Positions 21,884-31,074 of a DNA stretch of 64,000 nt are shown here, one piece after another. Source of the stretch: Paralithodes platypus (taxonomy: Eukaryota; Arthropoda; Malacostraca; Decapoda; Lithodidae); the NCBI GenBank assembly GCA_032716605.1, contig CM064552.1, positions 7,447,565 to 7,511,564 of the forward strand, read 5' to 3'. The notes beneath the pieces were generated by a model. That model did no database searches. It was given only the letters and a program-made list of their open reading frames with translations, and was not told the DNA's origin. Each line of letters begins with the position of its first letter. Positions within the stretch are counted from its first letter, which is position 1. The position numbers and the translations under genes were made by a program.

Positions 21884-22220
21884 CTAAAGGGGAGATTTCC
21901 ACTTGAGGGATTTTTTTCTTTACTCCTTTCTCCCTCATGTTTAGCCCCATTGCTTTTGAGATTTTAAGACGTTCGCCCCATTAGTTTGGCGATTTTAAAA
22001 ACTTTCACCCCATTTATGTCACTTTTAAGACCTTTCGTGCCATTTAGGTGTCGATTTTTTCCTGGCGAGCGATAGCGAACCTGTAATTTAAGAGGAACCG
22101 GCCTTTGGCCGGGAAAATTTTCTACCGAAAAATTTACAAATTTATCTTGAAAGGGGGTCAAGGGGGTGTAATTTCAAGCTTGATGGAAGTCTAGGAAACA
22201 CACTAAAAACCTCCCCTTAA
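21884..22220 (+). mobile_element. MITE family A1
   Basis: CTAAAGGGGAGATTTCC to AAACCTCCCCTTAA; the left TTAA has mutated to CTAA. Confidence 0.85.
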
Positions 22221-22401
22221 AAATTATTTACACAACTGCATATTCAACTCTTATATCCTGATGTTTTCATTCGAGTCTCATTCTCAATTGTCTTTTAATT
22301 GTGTGGACTTTACTTCGTGTTTAATCAAATAATGTATTGCCTTCATGTTTTGTTGTTTGCAAAAACTAAATGCTGTAGTTAATCAACAACTGAGAGATAT
22401 A

Positions 22402-22626
22402 TACTGCTGTACTGTATGTCTCTGTTGTTGCATATACCTGTACTGTATGTCTCTGTTGTTGCATATACCTGTACTGTATGTCTCTGTTGTTGCATATACC
22501 TGTACTGTATGTCTCTGTTGTTGCATATACCTGTACTGTATGTCTCTGTTGTTGCATATACCTGTACTGTATGTCTCCGTTGTTGCATATACCTGTACTG
22601 TATGTCTCTGTTGTTGCATATACCTG
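22402..22626. repeat. 31-bp minisatellite, about 7 copies
   Basis: Unit TGTATGTCTCTGTTGTTGCA, TATACCTGTAC. Three + and three - frames stay open because 31 is not a multiple of three and each frame rotates; they are not genes. Confidence 0.96.
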
Positions 22627-22787
22627 CCATGCCAAAGTCTATAGTCACCGACAGCTTTTATAGGCAAGCACTTTCTCCCTGTCATTGTAAATACGTGTAT
22701 CGGACATTATTAACCCTTAGAAGATACAATACGCTTTTCTGTTTTTATTTTCTGGCTATTATTAGACGATTTTATTGAGATTAGGAA

Positions 22788-23219
22788 AGGTATATGGAAG
22801 TCAGAGGGTTAATTGAGAGTGTCTTTATCCTTAAAATGTATATGGAAGTCAGAGGGTTAATTGAGAGTGTCTTTATCCTTAAAATGTATATGGAAGTCAG
22901 AGGGTTAATTGAGAGTGTCTTTATCCTTAAAATGTATATGGAAGTCAGAGGGTTAATTGAGAGTGTCTTTATCCTTAAAAGGTATATGAAAGTCAGAGGG
23001 TTAATTGAGTGTCTTTATCCTTAAAATGTATATGGAAGTCAGAGGGTTAATTGAGAGTGTCTTTATCCTTAAAAGGTATATGGAAGTCAGAGGGTTAATT
23101 GAGAGTGTCTTTATCCTTAAAATGTATATGGAAGTCAGAGGGTTAATTGAGAGTGTCTTTATCCTTAAAAGGTATATGGAAGTCAGAGGGTTAATTGAGA
23201 GTGTCTTTATCCTTAAAAT
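22788..23219. repeat. 48-bp minisatellite derived from a C' centre, 9 copies
   Basis: Unit TATATGGAAGTCAGAGGGTT, AATTGAGAGTGTCTTTATCC, TTAAAATG. Undivided C' copies carry this segment once (compare 52577-52625, GTCAGAGGGTTAATTAAGAT). Confidence 0.92.
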
Positions 23220-23235
23220 CCCCACATATCCTTCC

Positions 23236-23571
23236 TTAAGGGGAGATTTCCACGTGAGAGATTTTTTTCTGGACCCCTTTCTCCCTCATGTTTAGCCCCA
23301 TTGCTTTTGAGTTTTTAAGTTGTTCGCCCCATTAGTTTGGCGATTTTAAGAACGTTCGCCCGATTTCTGTAAATTTTAAGACCTTTCGTACCATTTAGGT
23401 GTCGATTTTTTCCTGGCGAGCGATAGCGAGCCTGTAATTTAAGAGGAACCGGCCTTCGGCAGGGAAATTTTTCTACCGAAAAATGTACACATTTATCTTG
23501 AATGGGGGTCAAGGGTGTCTAATTTTAAGCTTGATGGAGGTCTAGGGAATAAACTAAATACCTCCCCTTAA
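23236..23571 (+). mobile_element. MITE family A1 inside family C'
   Basis: TTAAGGGGAGATTTCCACGT to AAATACCTCCCCTTAA. Removing it and one TTAA restores ATCCTTCCTTAACTGTATAC, close to the uninterrupted C' sequence. Confidence 0.9.
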
Positions 23572-23797
23572 CTGTATACAATCGTCTAATGAGAACCAGT
23601 ATAAACTGTCAAAATGCGTCACCATCGTCAAAGGGTTAATACATGTCGTATGTTGGTGTCCGTGTGTTTCGAGATGAAGTGTTTAGACCTCTGTCGTACC
23701 AAACACAAAAGTTGAAGTTCCTTGCGAATGTCAACACCTATTTGGCCTGATTGTCTATTCAGTCACAAAGTACCACATCTCATAAACTTCAGGAACT

Positions 23798-24181
23798 TTA
23801 AGGGGGCCCACCTCGCTTTGTTTCTCTTTCTCTCCCTCTCTCTTTGGCTTGTATCCAACCGGTCTCAGTCAGCCTACTGTTTTAAGACATTTACCCCAAT
23901 CCAGGTGTCAATATTTTCCTGGCGAGCGGTAGCGAGCCAGCATACATATATTTTTGTTTTGACAGCAAGCTAAATTTGTACATTTTTCGATAGAAAAATG
24001 TCCCCGGCGAAGCCGGATTTCTCCATACAATGCTGGCTCGCTATCGCTCGCCAGGAAGAAATCGACACCTGGATGGGGATAAACGTCTTAAAACAGTTGG
24101 CTAAATGGGGCCGAATGGATACAAGCCAGAGAAAGAGAGAAAAGGAGAGAAAGATACAACAAAAAAGCAGGTGACCCTTAA
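23798..24181 (-). mobile_element. Fold-back MITE family B, full copy
   Basis: TTAAGGGGGCCCACCTCGC to GCAGGTGACCCTTAA; centre CCCCGGCGAAGCCGGATTTC. Confidence 0.9.
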
Positions 24182-24339
24182 TTAATGCTTGTGTTTAGTA
24201 AGACAAAGAGTCCAAATAATCAGAGCTTAAGGAGAAGGGTATTTATTCTTTCGTTGGAAGTAAGTGTTTATATCTGATGCTTCGTGTATAATCATTTTAG
24301 TATAATTTAGTCTAATTTAGTATCGGTGTTTACGTAGCT

Positions 24340-24535
24340 TTAAGGGGAGATTTCCACCTGGAGGATTTTTTTCTGAACCTCTTTCTCCCTCATGTTTAGT
24401 CCCATTGCTTGTGAGATTTAAAGACGCTTGCCCCATTAGTTTGTCAATTTTAAGAACCCTCGCCCCATTTCTGTCAATTTTAAGACCTTTCGTGCAATTT
24501 AGGTGTCGATTTTATCCTGGCGAGCGATAGCGAGG
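24340..24535 (+). mobile_element. MITE family A1, 3'-truncated
   Basis: TTAAGGGGAGATTTCCACCT, four CCCCATT-type units, ending at GGCGAGCGATAGCGAGGC. The hairpin half is missing. Confidence 0.8.
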
Positions 24536-24822
24536 CTTTATAAAGAAAATGGGAGTCAATAAACGATTATACCTAGTTTTGACCAATGTATAGGCTAATT
24601 TTTAGTTTCCACAAATGCTCATAGTGTTTAACTGAATTTCTGTTGCGTGTAAGGATACAAAATCCTATTAAACAATATATAACAAATTCTCAGCTGTTAA
24701 CTGAAATGAAAGAGAAAGATCTGTATTTTTTTAATACTTATGGTATGAATTGTCCAAATAAAGTTTTAACACATGGATTCTGTTTGACTTACATGTATGT
24801 ACAGTATGCATGTACTCTGACA

Positions 24823-24825
<3 letters not shown>

Positions 24826-24868
<43 letters not shown>
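24826..24868. repeat. (ATT)n microsatellite
   Basis: About 14 ATT units. Confidence 0.95.
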
Positions 24869-24887
24869 TGTTTTTCTTTTCTTTTTT

Positions 24888-24975
24888 TAATGGGGGTGGC
24901 CGACTAGAGCCCGAACAGGGAAATCACAACACAACATTAAAAAAAAAAAATCAAATCACACACATCTACATCTAC
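24888..24975 (+). mobile_element. Retroposon fragment with A-tract
   Basis: GGGGGTGGCCGACTAGAGCC, GAACAGGGAAATCACAAC, A-tract, ATCACACACATCTACATC; same layout as the copy at 19715-19797. Confidence 0.5.
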
Positions 24976-24977
24976 AT

Positions 24978-25200
24978 CTATAGTCTATTCGCTGTGAGTA
25001 GGCGAGAAACCACGACCTCCTCTATCCTCTGTAACTCAAAAAGGGCTGGAGCAAATTGGCTGTAAATTTCCACATCTATTCCTTGACTGACTCTGACCCA
25101 AAAGGTAGAAATATTAGCTCGATTACTATAGTCGGTTCTTTTTTAATTACAGAGGTTAGAGGTCATGATTTCTCGCCTACTTACAGCTAATAGACTATAG
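24978..25200. mobile_element. Fold-back family D
   Basis: Left CTATAGTCTATTCGCTGTGA, GTAGGCGAGAAACCACGACC; right GGTCATGATTTCTCGCCTAC, TTACAGCTAATAGACTATAG. Other copies at 59933-60147 and 49158-49340. Confidence 0.78.
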
Positions 25201-25227
25201 CATATATTTGTTTAGTTCTTTCTGTTT

Positions 25228-25248
25228 AGGGTGGCCAACTCAAAACAA

Positions 25249-25281
<33 letters not shown>

Positions 25282-25312
25282 ACAGAAAAAAAATCACGCA
25301 CATCTAGGTCGT
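25228..25312 (+). repeat. Retroposon fragment with long A-tract
   Basis: GGGTGGCCAACTCAAAACAA then about 30 A, then a second A-tract and TCACGCACATCTAGG; resembles 24888-24975 without the ends. Confidence 0.45.
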
Positions 25313-25449
25313 CCAGGAGAAATAATTATACCATCACTCGAGTTGTGAAATAGATGGCATATACTTCACTAGGGCTCTCCCATACTTAGCTTTAGTAGTT
25401 GTTAACGTGTGTAATACTAAAGTAATGCGTTGTTGATTAACATTTGACA

Positions 25450-25818
25450 ATAAAGGGGGTAGTGCTTGGTTTTGGGGCTATATATTCATTAATTTATGTA
25501 TTTTTGAGTTTCCTCGCTAGACCTCCATCAAGCTTAATAAAATACCTCCTAGACCCCCTTTCAAGATAAAGTTGAAATTTTTCGGCAGAAAAATTTCACG
25601 GCCGAAGGCCGGTTCCTTCTGAAATTACAGGCTCGCTATCGCTCGCCAGGAAAATATCGACACCTAAATGGCACGAAAGGGCTAAATATTGACAAAGAAA
25701 TGGGGCGAATGGTCTCAAAATCGCCAAACTAATGGAAAGAACGTCTTAGAACATCAAAACTAATATGCTAAATATGAGGGAGAAGGGGGTCCCTAAAAAG
25801 CGAGTACTACCCCTTTAA
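25450..25818 (-). mobile_element. MITE family A2
   Basis: TAAAGGGGGTAGTGCTTGGT to GCGAGTACTACCCCTTTAA; terminal inverted repeat extends to AGTACTACCCC/GGGGGTAGTGCT. Confidence 0.82.
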
Positions 25819-25907
25819 GAAAACATCCAATGACTGTCCTTAAAGCGTTTGATACTAATACATTAATTAATCAAAAGTGAGCAGGAATCCAAGACTTACT
25901 GTACACA

Positions 25908-26123
25908 TTAACCCTTTCGAGACTGTGATGCATTTTGACAGTTTATTCTGGCTATCATATAGACGATGTTATACAGTTTAATAACACGCTGTGGAAAGTA
26001 TAAGGGTAAAGACTATCTCAATTAACCCTCTCACTCCCACACGCCCTTCTTAATCTGAATAAAATCGTCTAATAATAGCCGGAAAACAGAAAATAAATGT
26101 GCACTGGATCTTGAAAGGGTTAA
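25908..26123. mobile_element. MITE family C', full copy
   Basis: TTAACCCTTTCGAGACTGTG to CTGGATCTTGAAAGGGTTAA, inverted halves, centre CTATCTCAATTAACCCTCTC. Confidence 0.87.
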
Positions 26124-26365
26124 CACAAGTTAAAGAACCAAAGACTAGAGAAGAAAAACCCCATGAACCGAATATATTTGGATGAATAGAGATGGTTTAT
26201 GCCAACACTTATAATGTGCAGAGTCACTCATAAAATAGTATGGACCTGTCGCGCCTTTCACAATGCAAGTATAACCAGCGAGACTTGTAGTTTGTTATAC
26301 ATTAAACAATACAGTACCGGTATATCTCACAAATATACGTGATATACTAAATGTTTTTATGCTAT

Positions 26366-26506
26366 CACAGCCGGGCTCAAACCACCGACAGTCAGGACGA
26401 TTGTCCATGCTTTAACCAGCTCTACCACGGTATCAGGCCATGGTAGAGTTGGCTAAGGCATGGACAATCGTCCTGACTGAGTAGCTCGAGCCCCGCTGAA
26501 AGTATA
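26366..26506. mobile_element. Inverted pair of tRNA-like (SINE head) sequences
   Basis: Right half (+): CCATGGTAGAGTTGGCTAAG, GCATGGACAATCGTCCTGAC, GCTCGAGCCCCGCTG. This has an A-box-like TGGTAGAGTTGG and a weak B-box-like GAGCCC region. The left half is its inverted copy (GCCGGGCTCAAACCACCGAC, GTCAGGACGATTGTCCATGC, AGCTCTACCACGG). Together they form a near-perfect hairpin. Confidence 0.65.
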
Positions 26507-26543
26507 AAACATTTATCAATATATATTAATAATATATATACAG

Positions 26544-26578
<35 letters not shown>

Positions 26579-26621
26579 AAAGCCAGGTAATAAATTTTCT
26601 TTAATACATACGAGGTTGAAA

Positions 26622-26826
26622 GAAATGGCAATTTCTGCGTTGGAAATTTTATTATTCAAAGTTTCCAGGTCTCTGATGAGTTTTCGCTGGGTGGCAGGAA
26701 GTAGATGAAGGAGATGAGCAAAATTCATGGTGGTACAGGGTTACATGAAAGTACATGAAGATACAGGATATACGACGCGTTTCACTGGACAACCAGCATT
26801 ATCAAGTAAGGAAGGAATGATATAAA
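26622..26826 (-). repeat. Penelope pseudo-LTR, - strand copy
   Basis: On the - strand it carries the hammerhead-like motif (26774-26806) and then ATG at 26728 opening MNFAHLLHLLPATQRKLIRD, NNKISNAEIAIS; this copy continues past the shared arm as FNLVCIKENLLPGFNN before hitting (TA)n at about 26572. That text matches the N-terminus of Penelope-type RT proteins. Confidence 0.78.
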
Positions 26827-26942
26827 AGGTAAACAGGAAGGGTATATATAGAGGGTGGAGGATCAGAGGAGGCGGAAAACAGGGGGCAAAAGTCTGCTAT
26901 TGGTGGAAGGGTAAACTAGGAGAGAGAAAGGGGGTAACCGCT

Positions 26943-27902
26943 TCACGCATGCGCACTGGATGCGGGATGGTGGTCAGTAGGTGGGGTCGAAGCTGATTGG
27001 CTGCGTGTCGAGGGGCGTGGCCTAAGTTGTGTGGCGCCTGCAGAAGACGAAGCTGAAGGAGGTAGCGCGGGGGGCTGCGTCAAGGGCACCGGGGGGCGAG
27101 GAGGGGTGTTAGGTCCTGTAGGGTAGTGCCTTTTGGCAGAAGGAAGGATCTGAAGGTCCAGAGTTTGGTTGTTGATGTTGGGATGTAAGGCTTGGATATA
27201 TAAAGCTTCGAGTATAGGTAATCTCCTTGGGTCACTTTCTTTATCGAGTATGGTGGTGTGTTTCTCTAACTCGTTGCGTGTGAGGTGAGGGTGGTTAGGG
27301 GTGAGATAGTGGTCTTTGATGGCTCCAGCCTGAAGGTGAAGAGTTAACCGACGTGAAAGACGAGTCTGCGTCATACCAATATAGGAATGAGGTCCACAGT
27401 CCTCATAATTACAGGTATGTTGGTAAATGACGTGATCGTCGGTCATCGGGCTCTTTATCTTGGTGGAGGCTGGTTTGTTGCGGAGAACGAGGTTGGAGGT
27501 CTTGGGGGATTTGTAATAAATTATTAATTTGATTTTGTTTTCCGGGTTGGTTGGGTGGACATGCTTGGAGATTATTTCTTTTAAGACGGCCTCGTCATTT
27601 TTGTGTTCAGAGGACATGTAATTGCGGTAGAAGATCTTAATTTCATTGGGGGGGTCAATGTTGGGAGAGCTTTGGGTGTACCATTTTTCAAGATGGTGGT
27701 TGATGGTGCTGGAGATGTCGGAGTTGGAGTATCCGTTATTTACTAAAACTTGGGATAGTCTTTCTAGTTCCTGGTGGGTGTCGGCCCAGGTAGAGCAGTG
27801 CGTGAGGGCTCTCCTAACATAGGCGGAGATGGAGGATAGAAGATAACGGCGGGGGCATTCACTATCGCCGTTGAGGCATTGTCCTGTGTTAGTTGGTTTA
27901 AT
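26943..27902 (-). pseudogene. Penelope-like element: RT C-terminus and GIY-YIG endonuclease
   Basis: Open frame from about 27902 to the stop at 26943, truncated at its 5' end. First part: IKPTNTGQCLNGDSECPRRY, SAYVRRALTHCSTWADTHQE, HHLEKWY, which is the RT thumb region of Penelope-like elements. Then KNDEAVLKEII, VLRNKPAS, VIYQHTCNYEDCGPHSYIGM, TQTRLSRRLTLHLQ, ILEALYIQALHPNINNQ: the GIY-YIG nuclease with its YIG, the following R and the catalytic E, plus the CCHH-type insert cysteines (C, C before SYIG). The tail is proline-rich. The polymerase palm is absent, so this copy cannot reverse-transcribe; the nuclease part has all its recognisable key residues. Its 3' UTR runs into the pseudo-LTR at 26826. 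Confidence 0.82.
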
Positions 27903-27960
27903 TCACTCATTCACTCTCCACTCTCCACACCTGGCAGCAACACATCAACCCTCTCTCACC

Positions 27961-28845
27961 ATGGCCACCCAGGAAGAACCCACCACCTTTTCTGGAGTGG
28001 TTAAGTGGTTTCACCAAAAGAGGGGATTTGGATTCATCACCAGAAACCAGGACAAAATTGATTTCTTCATCCACAGGAAGAACGTTGTGCCTAACATCGA
28101 TAGCACAACGAAGTCACTAGGTGAAGGAGAAAAAGTGCAATTTACAACCAAGGAGGGAAGGAAGGGCAAGGAGGCAACAGGTGTAACAGGACCCCATGGC
28201 AGACCAATAAGGCGCTCCAAACCATCACAAGGAAGGCAGAAGCAACCCGCTACCACCGGATTGAAGTCTGGCCTCAAGACTGACATCATTACAGTCATTG
28301 TCCACACAGCCATTGCTCTTGCTGGGGACGATCGAGGCCAACTTTCTGTGCTTTTGCCTGCTCTTCTGGCTGCCAATGGCCTGCCTACCATCATCATCCC
28401 TCCAGACCTCCTTGCCCGAAGAACAACCGAGAAGCCGCACAAAAAGAAGCCTTCCAACTCTCAACTTCTGCCTCGACCACTCTGCCTTCAGAAGACTCGA
28501 ACACCTAGAGTCCAGGAGGCAGCAACTTCAACACCGAGCCTGCATAACGTCACCGGACCAGCAGCAGCCTCGACTCCAGCACCTGCCACCCTTCAAGATC
28601 CAGTTGCAACCAACTCCTCTACATCGTGTGAATACTCCGACTCCACCATAGGAGAAGACGTCGACGTGGAGGGGATGGAGGAAGGAGACGAGGATGTTGA
28701 CTTGGTGACTCCCAGCTCTACACCATCCCAGCGAGCTGAAGATCTACTACAAAAACTCAGACAAGCTAAGGAATCAGGTCTAGAGTTTCCTGAACACCTT
28801 GAAGAAAAGTGGAAGAAACTTCAACAACTTACAAACGCAAAATAA
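27961..28845 (+). CDS. Cold-shock-domain (Y-box-like) ORF inside a Penelope-like composite
   Basis: 294 residues. The ATG at 27961 is chosen over the in-frame one at 27871 because 27871-27900 lies in antisense RT text and a CT-rich leader (CTCTCCACTCTCCACACC) precedes it. Residues about 9-80 are a cold-shock domain of the animal Y-box type: GVVKWFHQKRGFGFITR (RNP1), DFFIHRKNV (RNP2), SLGEGEKVQF, KGKEATGVTGP. Then a basic linker (RRSKPSQGRQK), a hydrophobic stretch (TDIITVIVHTAIALAG, LSVLLPALLAANG), a serine/proline/threonine region, an acidic patch (DVDVEGMEEGDEDVDLV) and a helical end (AEDLLQKLRQAKES). Cold-shock domains bind single-stranded nucleic acid and could coat element RNA. The frame is intact and the pseudo-LTR follows 240 bp downstream. 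Alternative: a captured host mRNA. Confidence 0.75.
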   Translation: MATQEEPTTFSGVVKWFHQKRGFGFITRNQDKIDFFIHRKNVVPNIDSTTKSLGEGEKVQFTTKEGRKGKEATGVTGPHGRPIRRSKPSQGRQKQPATTGLKSGLKTDIITVIVHTAIALAGDDRGQLSVLLPALLAANGLPTIIIPPDLLARRTTEKPHKKKPSNSQLLPRPLCLQKTRTPRVQEAATSTPSLHNVTGPAAASTPAPATLQDPVATNSSTSCEYSDSTIGEDVDVEGMEEGDEDVDLVTPSSTPSQRAEDLLQKLRQAKESGLEFPEHLEEKWKKLQQLTNAK

Positions 28846-29085
28846 CTACAACTCCATCAACATCAATGGCCTTCCATCACCAACATCAACTGCCTCTCCA
28901 CACCAACTCCACATGGCACTGCTGCTCCAGACATGCTGCTATCAACAAAAAACTCAAGAAAAATAGCAAGGAGGACAGTCCTCCATCTTTTACTCTTCGA
29001 CTTTGCTCTTCATTTCCAACTTTGCTTCTCTCTAAGTCTTAGAGACCTCTCATCTCCCCAACTTACCTTGTAATTGTAATTGTTG

Positions 29086-29285
29086 TTTATATCATTCCTT
29101 CCTTACTTGATAATGCTGGTTGTCCAGTGAAACGCGTCGTATATCCTGTATCTTCATGTACTTTCATGTAACCCTGTACCACCATGAATTTTGCTCATCT
29201 CCTTCATCTACTTCCTGCCACCCAGCGAAAACTCATCAGAGACCTGGAAACTTTGAATAATAAAATTTCCAACGCAGAAATTGCC

Positions 29286-29290
<5 letters not shown>
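29086..29290 (+). repeat. Penelope pseudo-LTR, + strand copy
   Basis: Same sequence as 26622-26826 in the other orientation, with the hammerhead-like motif at 29106-29138 and the ATG at 29184 (MNFAHLLHLL). It is cut by (TA)n after AEIAIS, 45 bp earlier than the other copy. Confidence 0.78.
29106..29138 (+). ncRNA. Hammerhead-ribozyme-like motif in the pseudo-LTR
   Basis: CTTGATAAT, stem II GCTGG-TTGT-CCAGT, then GAAA, the self-complementary stem III ACGCGT, then the C expected at the cleavage site. Core II and stem III match minimal Penelope/Schistosoma hammerheads. Core I is CTTGATAA against the consensus CTGANGA, that is one extra T and A in place of G. The inverted copy is at 26774-26806. 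Confidence 0.4.
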
Positions 29291-29328
<38 letters not shown>

Positions 29329-29718
29329 TAAACCGCTCGTATATATCAATCTCAGCAGTTTTAATTGCTTACTGAGAAACACACAAAGTCTATTTTTTTG
29401 TTTTTTCTTTTTTTGGATTTACTGTATATACCTGTTCCGTAAAACCGGCTCCGTCAACCTAATCAGTTCTAAAAATATAGATAATAAATAATAAATAATT
29501 AGAAGGTACCTGACCAAAGTCAATACTTTTTCCGACTGGCAATCTTTACTAGGTATAGATACAGCACTTAGTTCTGGTTTCGGTAACAATGTCTAAAATA
29601 ACGGCAATTTATGTCAGGAAAACATTTATCACATTAAACACATTTATCACATTAAACACATTTATCAGGTATCAGGACCAACAAATTAATTCAAACAGCA
29701 AAAGGCGCTTAGAAAACG

Positions 29719-30054
29719 TTAAGGGGAGATTTCCACTTGAGGGATTTTTTTCTTTACCCCTTTCTCCCTAGTATTTAGCCCCATTGCTTTTGAGATTTTA
29801 AGACGTTCGCCCCATTAGTTTGTCGATTTTAAGAACTTTCACCCCATTTATGTCACTTTTAAGACCTTTCGTCCCATTTAGGTGTCGATTTTTTCCTGGC
29901 GAGCGAAAGCGAGCCTGTAATTTAAGAGGAACCGGCCTTGGGCCGGGACAATTTTCTACCGAAAAATGTACAAATTTATCTTGAAAGGGGGTCTAGGGGG
30001 TATAATTTTAAGCTTGATGAAAAAGTAGGGAACAAACTAAATACCTCCCCTTAA
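29719..30054 (+). mobile_element. MITE family A1, full copy
   Basis: TTAAGGGGAGATTTCCACTT to AAATACCTCCCCTTAA. Confidence 0.9.
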
Positions 30055-30074
30055 TAACAAACATCAATCAATAA

Positions 30075-30300
30075 GACGTCAATTTCATCATATGCTGGCA
30101 ACTATTAAAAGGTTTTTATTCAGCTTAGGAAGGACCTCTAGCAATAATACGGCTTCAAACTATCTCAACCAACCCTTTAAAAGTACCGTAATTAGCTGTA
30201 TAATACTACTATCCTCTAAATATAGCTATAATAAAGTATAATAAAGTATAATAAAGTATAATATATATAACCCCCACGTAGCCGGTACTCCAAGGGTTTT
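30075..30300. mobile_element. MITE family C, decayed
   Basis: GACGTCAATTTC, TTTTATTCAGCTTAGGAAGG, CAAACTATCTCAACCAACCC, and GTAGCCGGTACTCCAAGGGT. AATAAAGTAT is repeated three times in the right half. Confidence 0.6.
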
Positions 30301-30406
30301 ATCACACACACAATATATATATATAAGCATATATCCGGGAGGTTGTTCATCATATGCTTTCATTAGTGTATTCTAGTGCATTGGGGTTTGGAATGGAGGA
30401 TTAATC

Positions 30407-30742
30407 TTAAGGGGAGGTATTTAGTTTGTTCCTTAGACCTCCAGCAAGCTTAAGATTACACCCCCTTGATCCCCTTTCAAGATAAATTTGTACATTTTTC
30501 GGTATAAAAATGTCCCGGCTGATAGCCAGTTCCTCTTAAATTACAGGCTCGCTATCGCTCGCCAGGATAAAATCGACACCTAAATTGCACGAAAGGTCTT
30601 AAAATTGACAGAAATGGGTTGAAAGTTCTTAAAATCATCAAAATAATGGGGCGAACGTCTTAAAATTAGAAAAGCAATGGGACTAAACATGAGGGAGAAA
30701 GGAGTCCAGAAAAAAATCCCTCAAGTGGAGATCTCTCCTTAA
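30407..30742 (-). mobile_element. MITE family A1, full copy
   Basis: TTAAGGGGAGGTATTTAGTT to GTGGAGATCTCTCCTTAA. Confidence 0.88.
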
Positions 30743-30763
30743 GAACGGGGTGTCCCTAAATAT

Positions 30764-30852
30764 CAAAGCCGGATTTCTCCATAAAATGCTGGTTAACTAT
30801 CGCTCGCCAGGAAAAAAATCGACACCTGGATGGGGATACATTTCTTAGAACA
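30764..30852 (+). mobile_element. Family B fragment, left of the CR1-like insertion
   Basis: AAGCCGGATTTCTCCATAAA, ATCGCTCGCCAGG, ATCGACACCTGGATGGGGAT, CTTAGAACAGTA. The continuation is at 36268-36338. Confidence 0.75.
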
Positions 30853-31074
30853 GTACAAAGGAGTACAAAGGAGTACAAAGGAAATCAAGCAACAACAGGT
30901 CTAGTGACCCTTCTAGGTTGCTTGTCCTCCAAAACACTGAGGATCAAGTGTCCAAACAGTGGTTTAGAGTGGGTAAGGGAACATTGGAAAGGGAACTACT
31001 GCCCTGCCACTAGCGTGGCAGGACTAGGAAGTTAGTAGGGGACATATGGGTTAGTAACTGAGGGGAGGATAAAG

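Larger units (their letters stand above)
22710..23639. mobile_element. MITE family C' with an expanded centre and an A1 insertion
   Basis: Left half TTAACCCTTAGAAGATACAA, TTCTGGCTATTATTAGACGA; right half ATCGTCTAATGAGAACCAG, CGTCAAAGGGTTAA. Between them is a 48-bp array (22788-23219) made of C' centre sequence, then an A1 element. Confidence 0.82.
26515..29330. mobile_element. Penelope-like composite with inverted 205-bp ends and a cold-shock ORF
   Basis: Both borders lie in (TA)n runs (26521-26572 and 29290-29327). The 205-bp arms at 26622-26826 and 29086-29290 are inverted copies and read as identical by eye. Between them, back to back, are a - strand RT-thumb/GIY-YIG ORF and a + strand cold-shock ORF, meeting near 27900. 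Penelope-like elements are known for such terminal repeats (pseudo-LTRs) that contain the start of the RT ORF, and for partly inverted copies. Confidence 0.8.

Noticed and set aside
22345..22785. Cysteine-rich membrane-like ORFs (CCCIYLYCMS repeats)
   Set aside because: Products of the 31-bp minisatellite.
27871..27960. Longer N-terminus for the cold-shock ORF starting at 27871
   Set aside because: The first 30 bases are antisense to Penelope RT text, and the rest is a CT-rich leader; the ATG at 27961 has a good context (CACCATGG).
28011..28457. - strand ORF under the cold-shock gene
   Set aside because: Shadow frame without domain text; the + frame has a recognisable domain.
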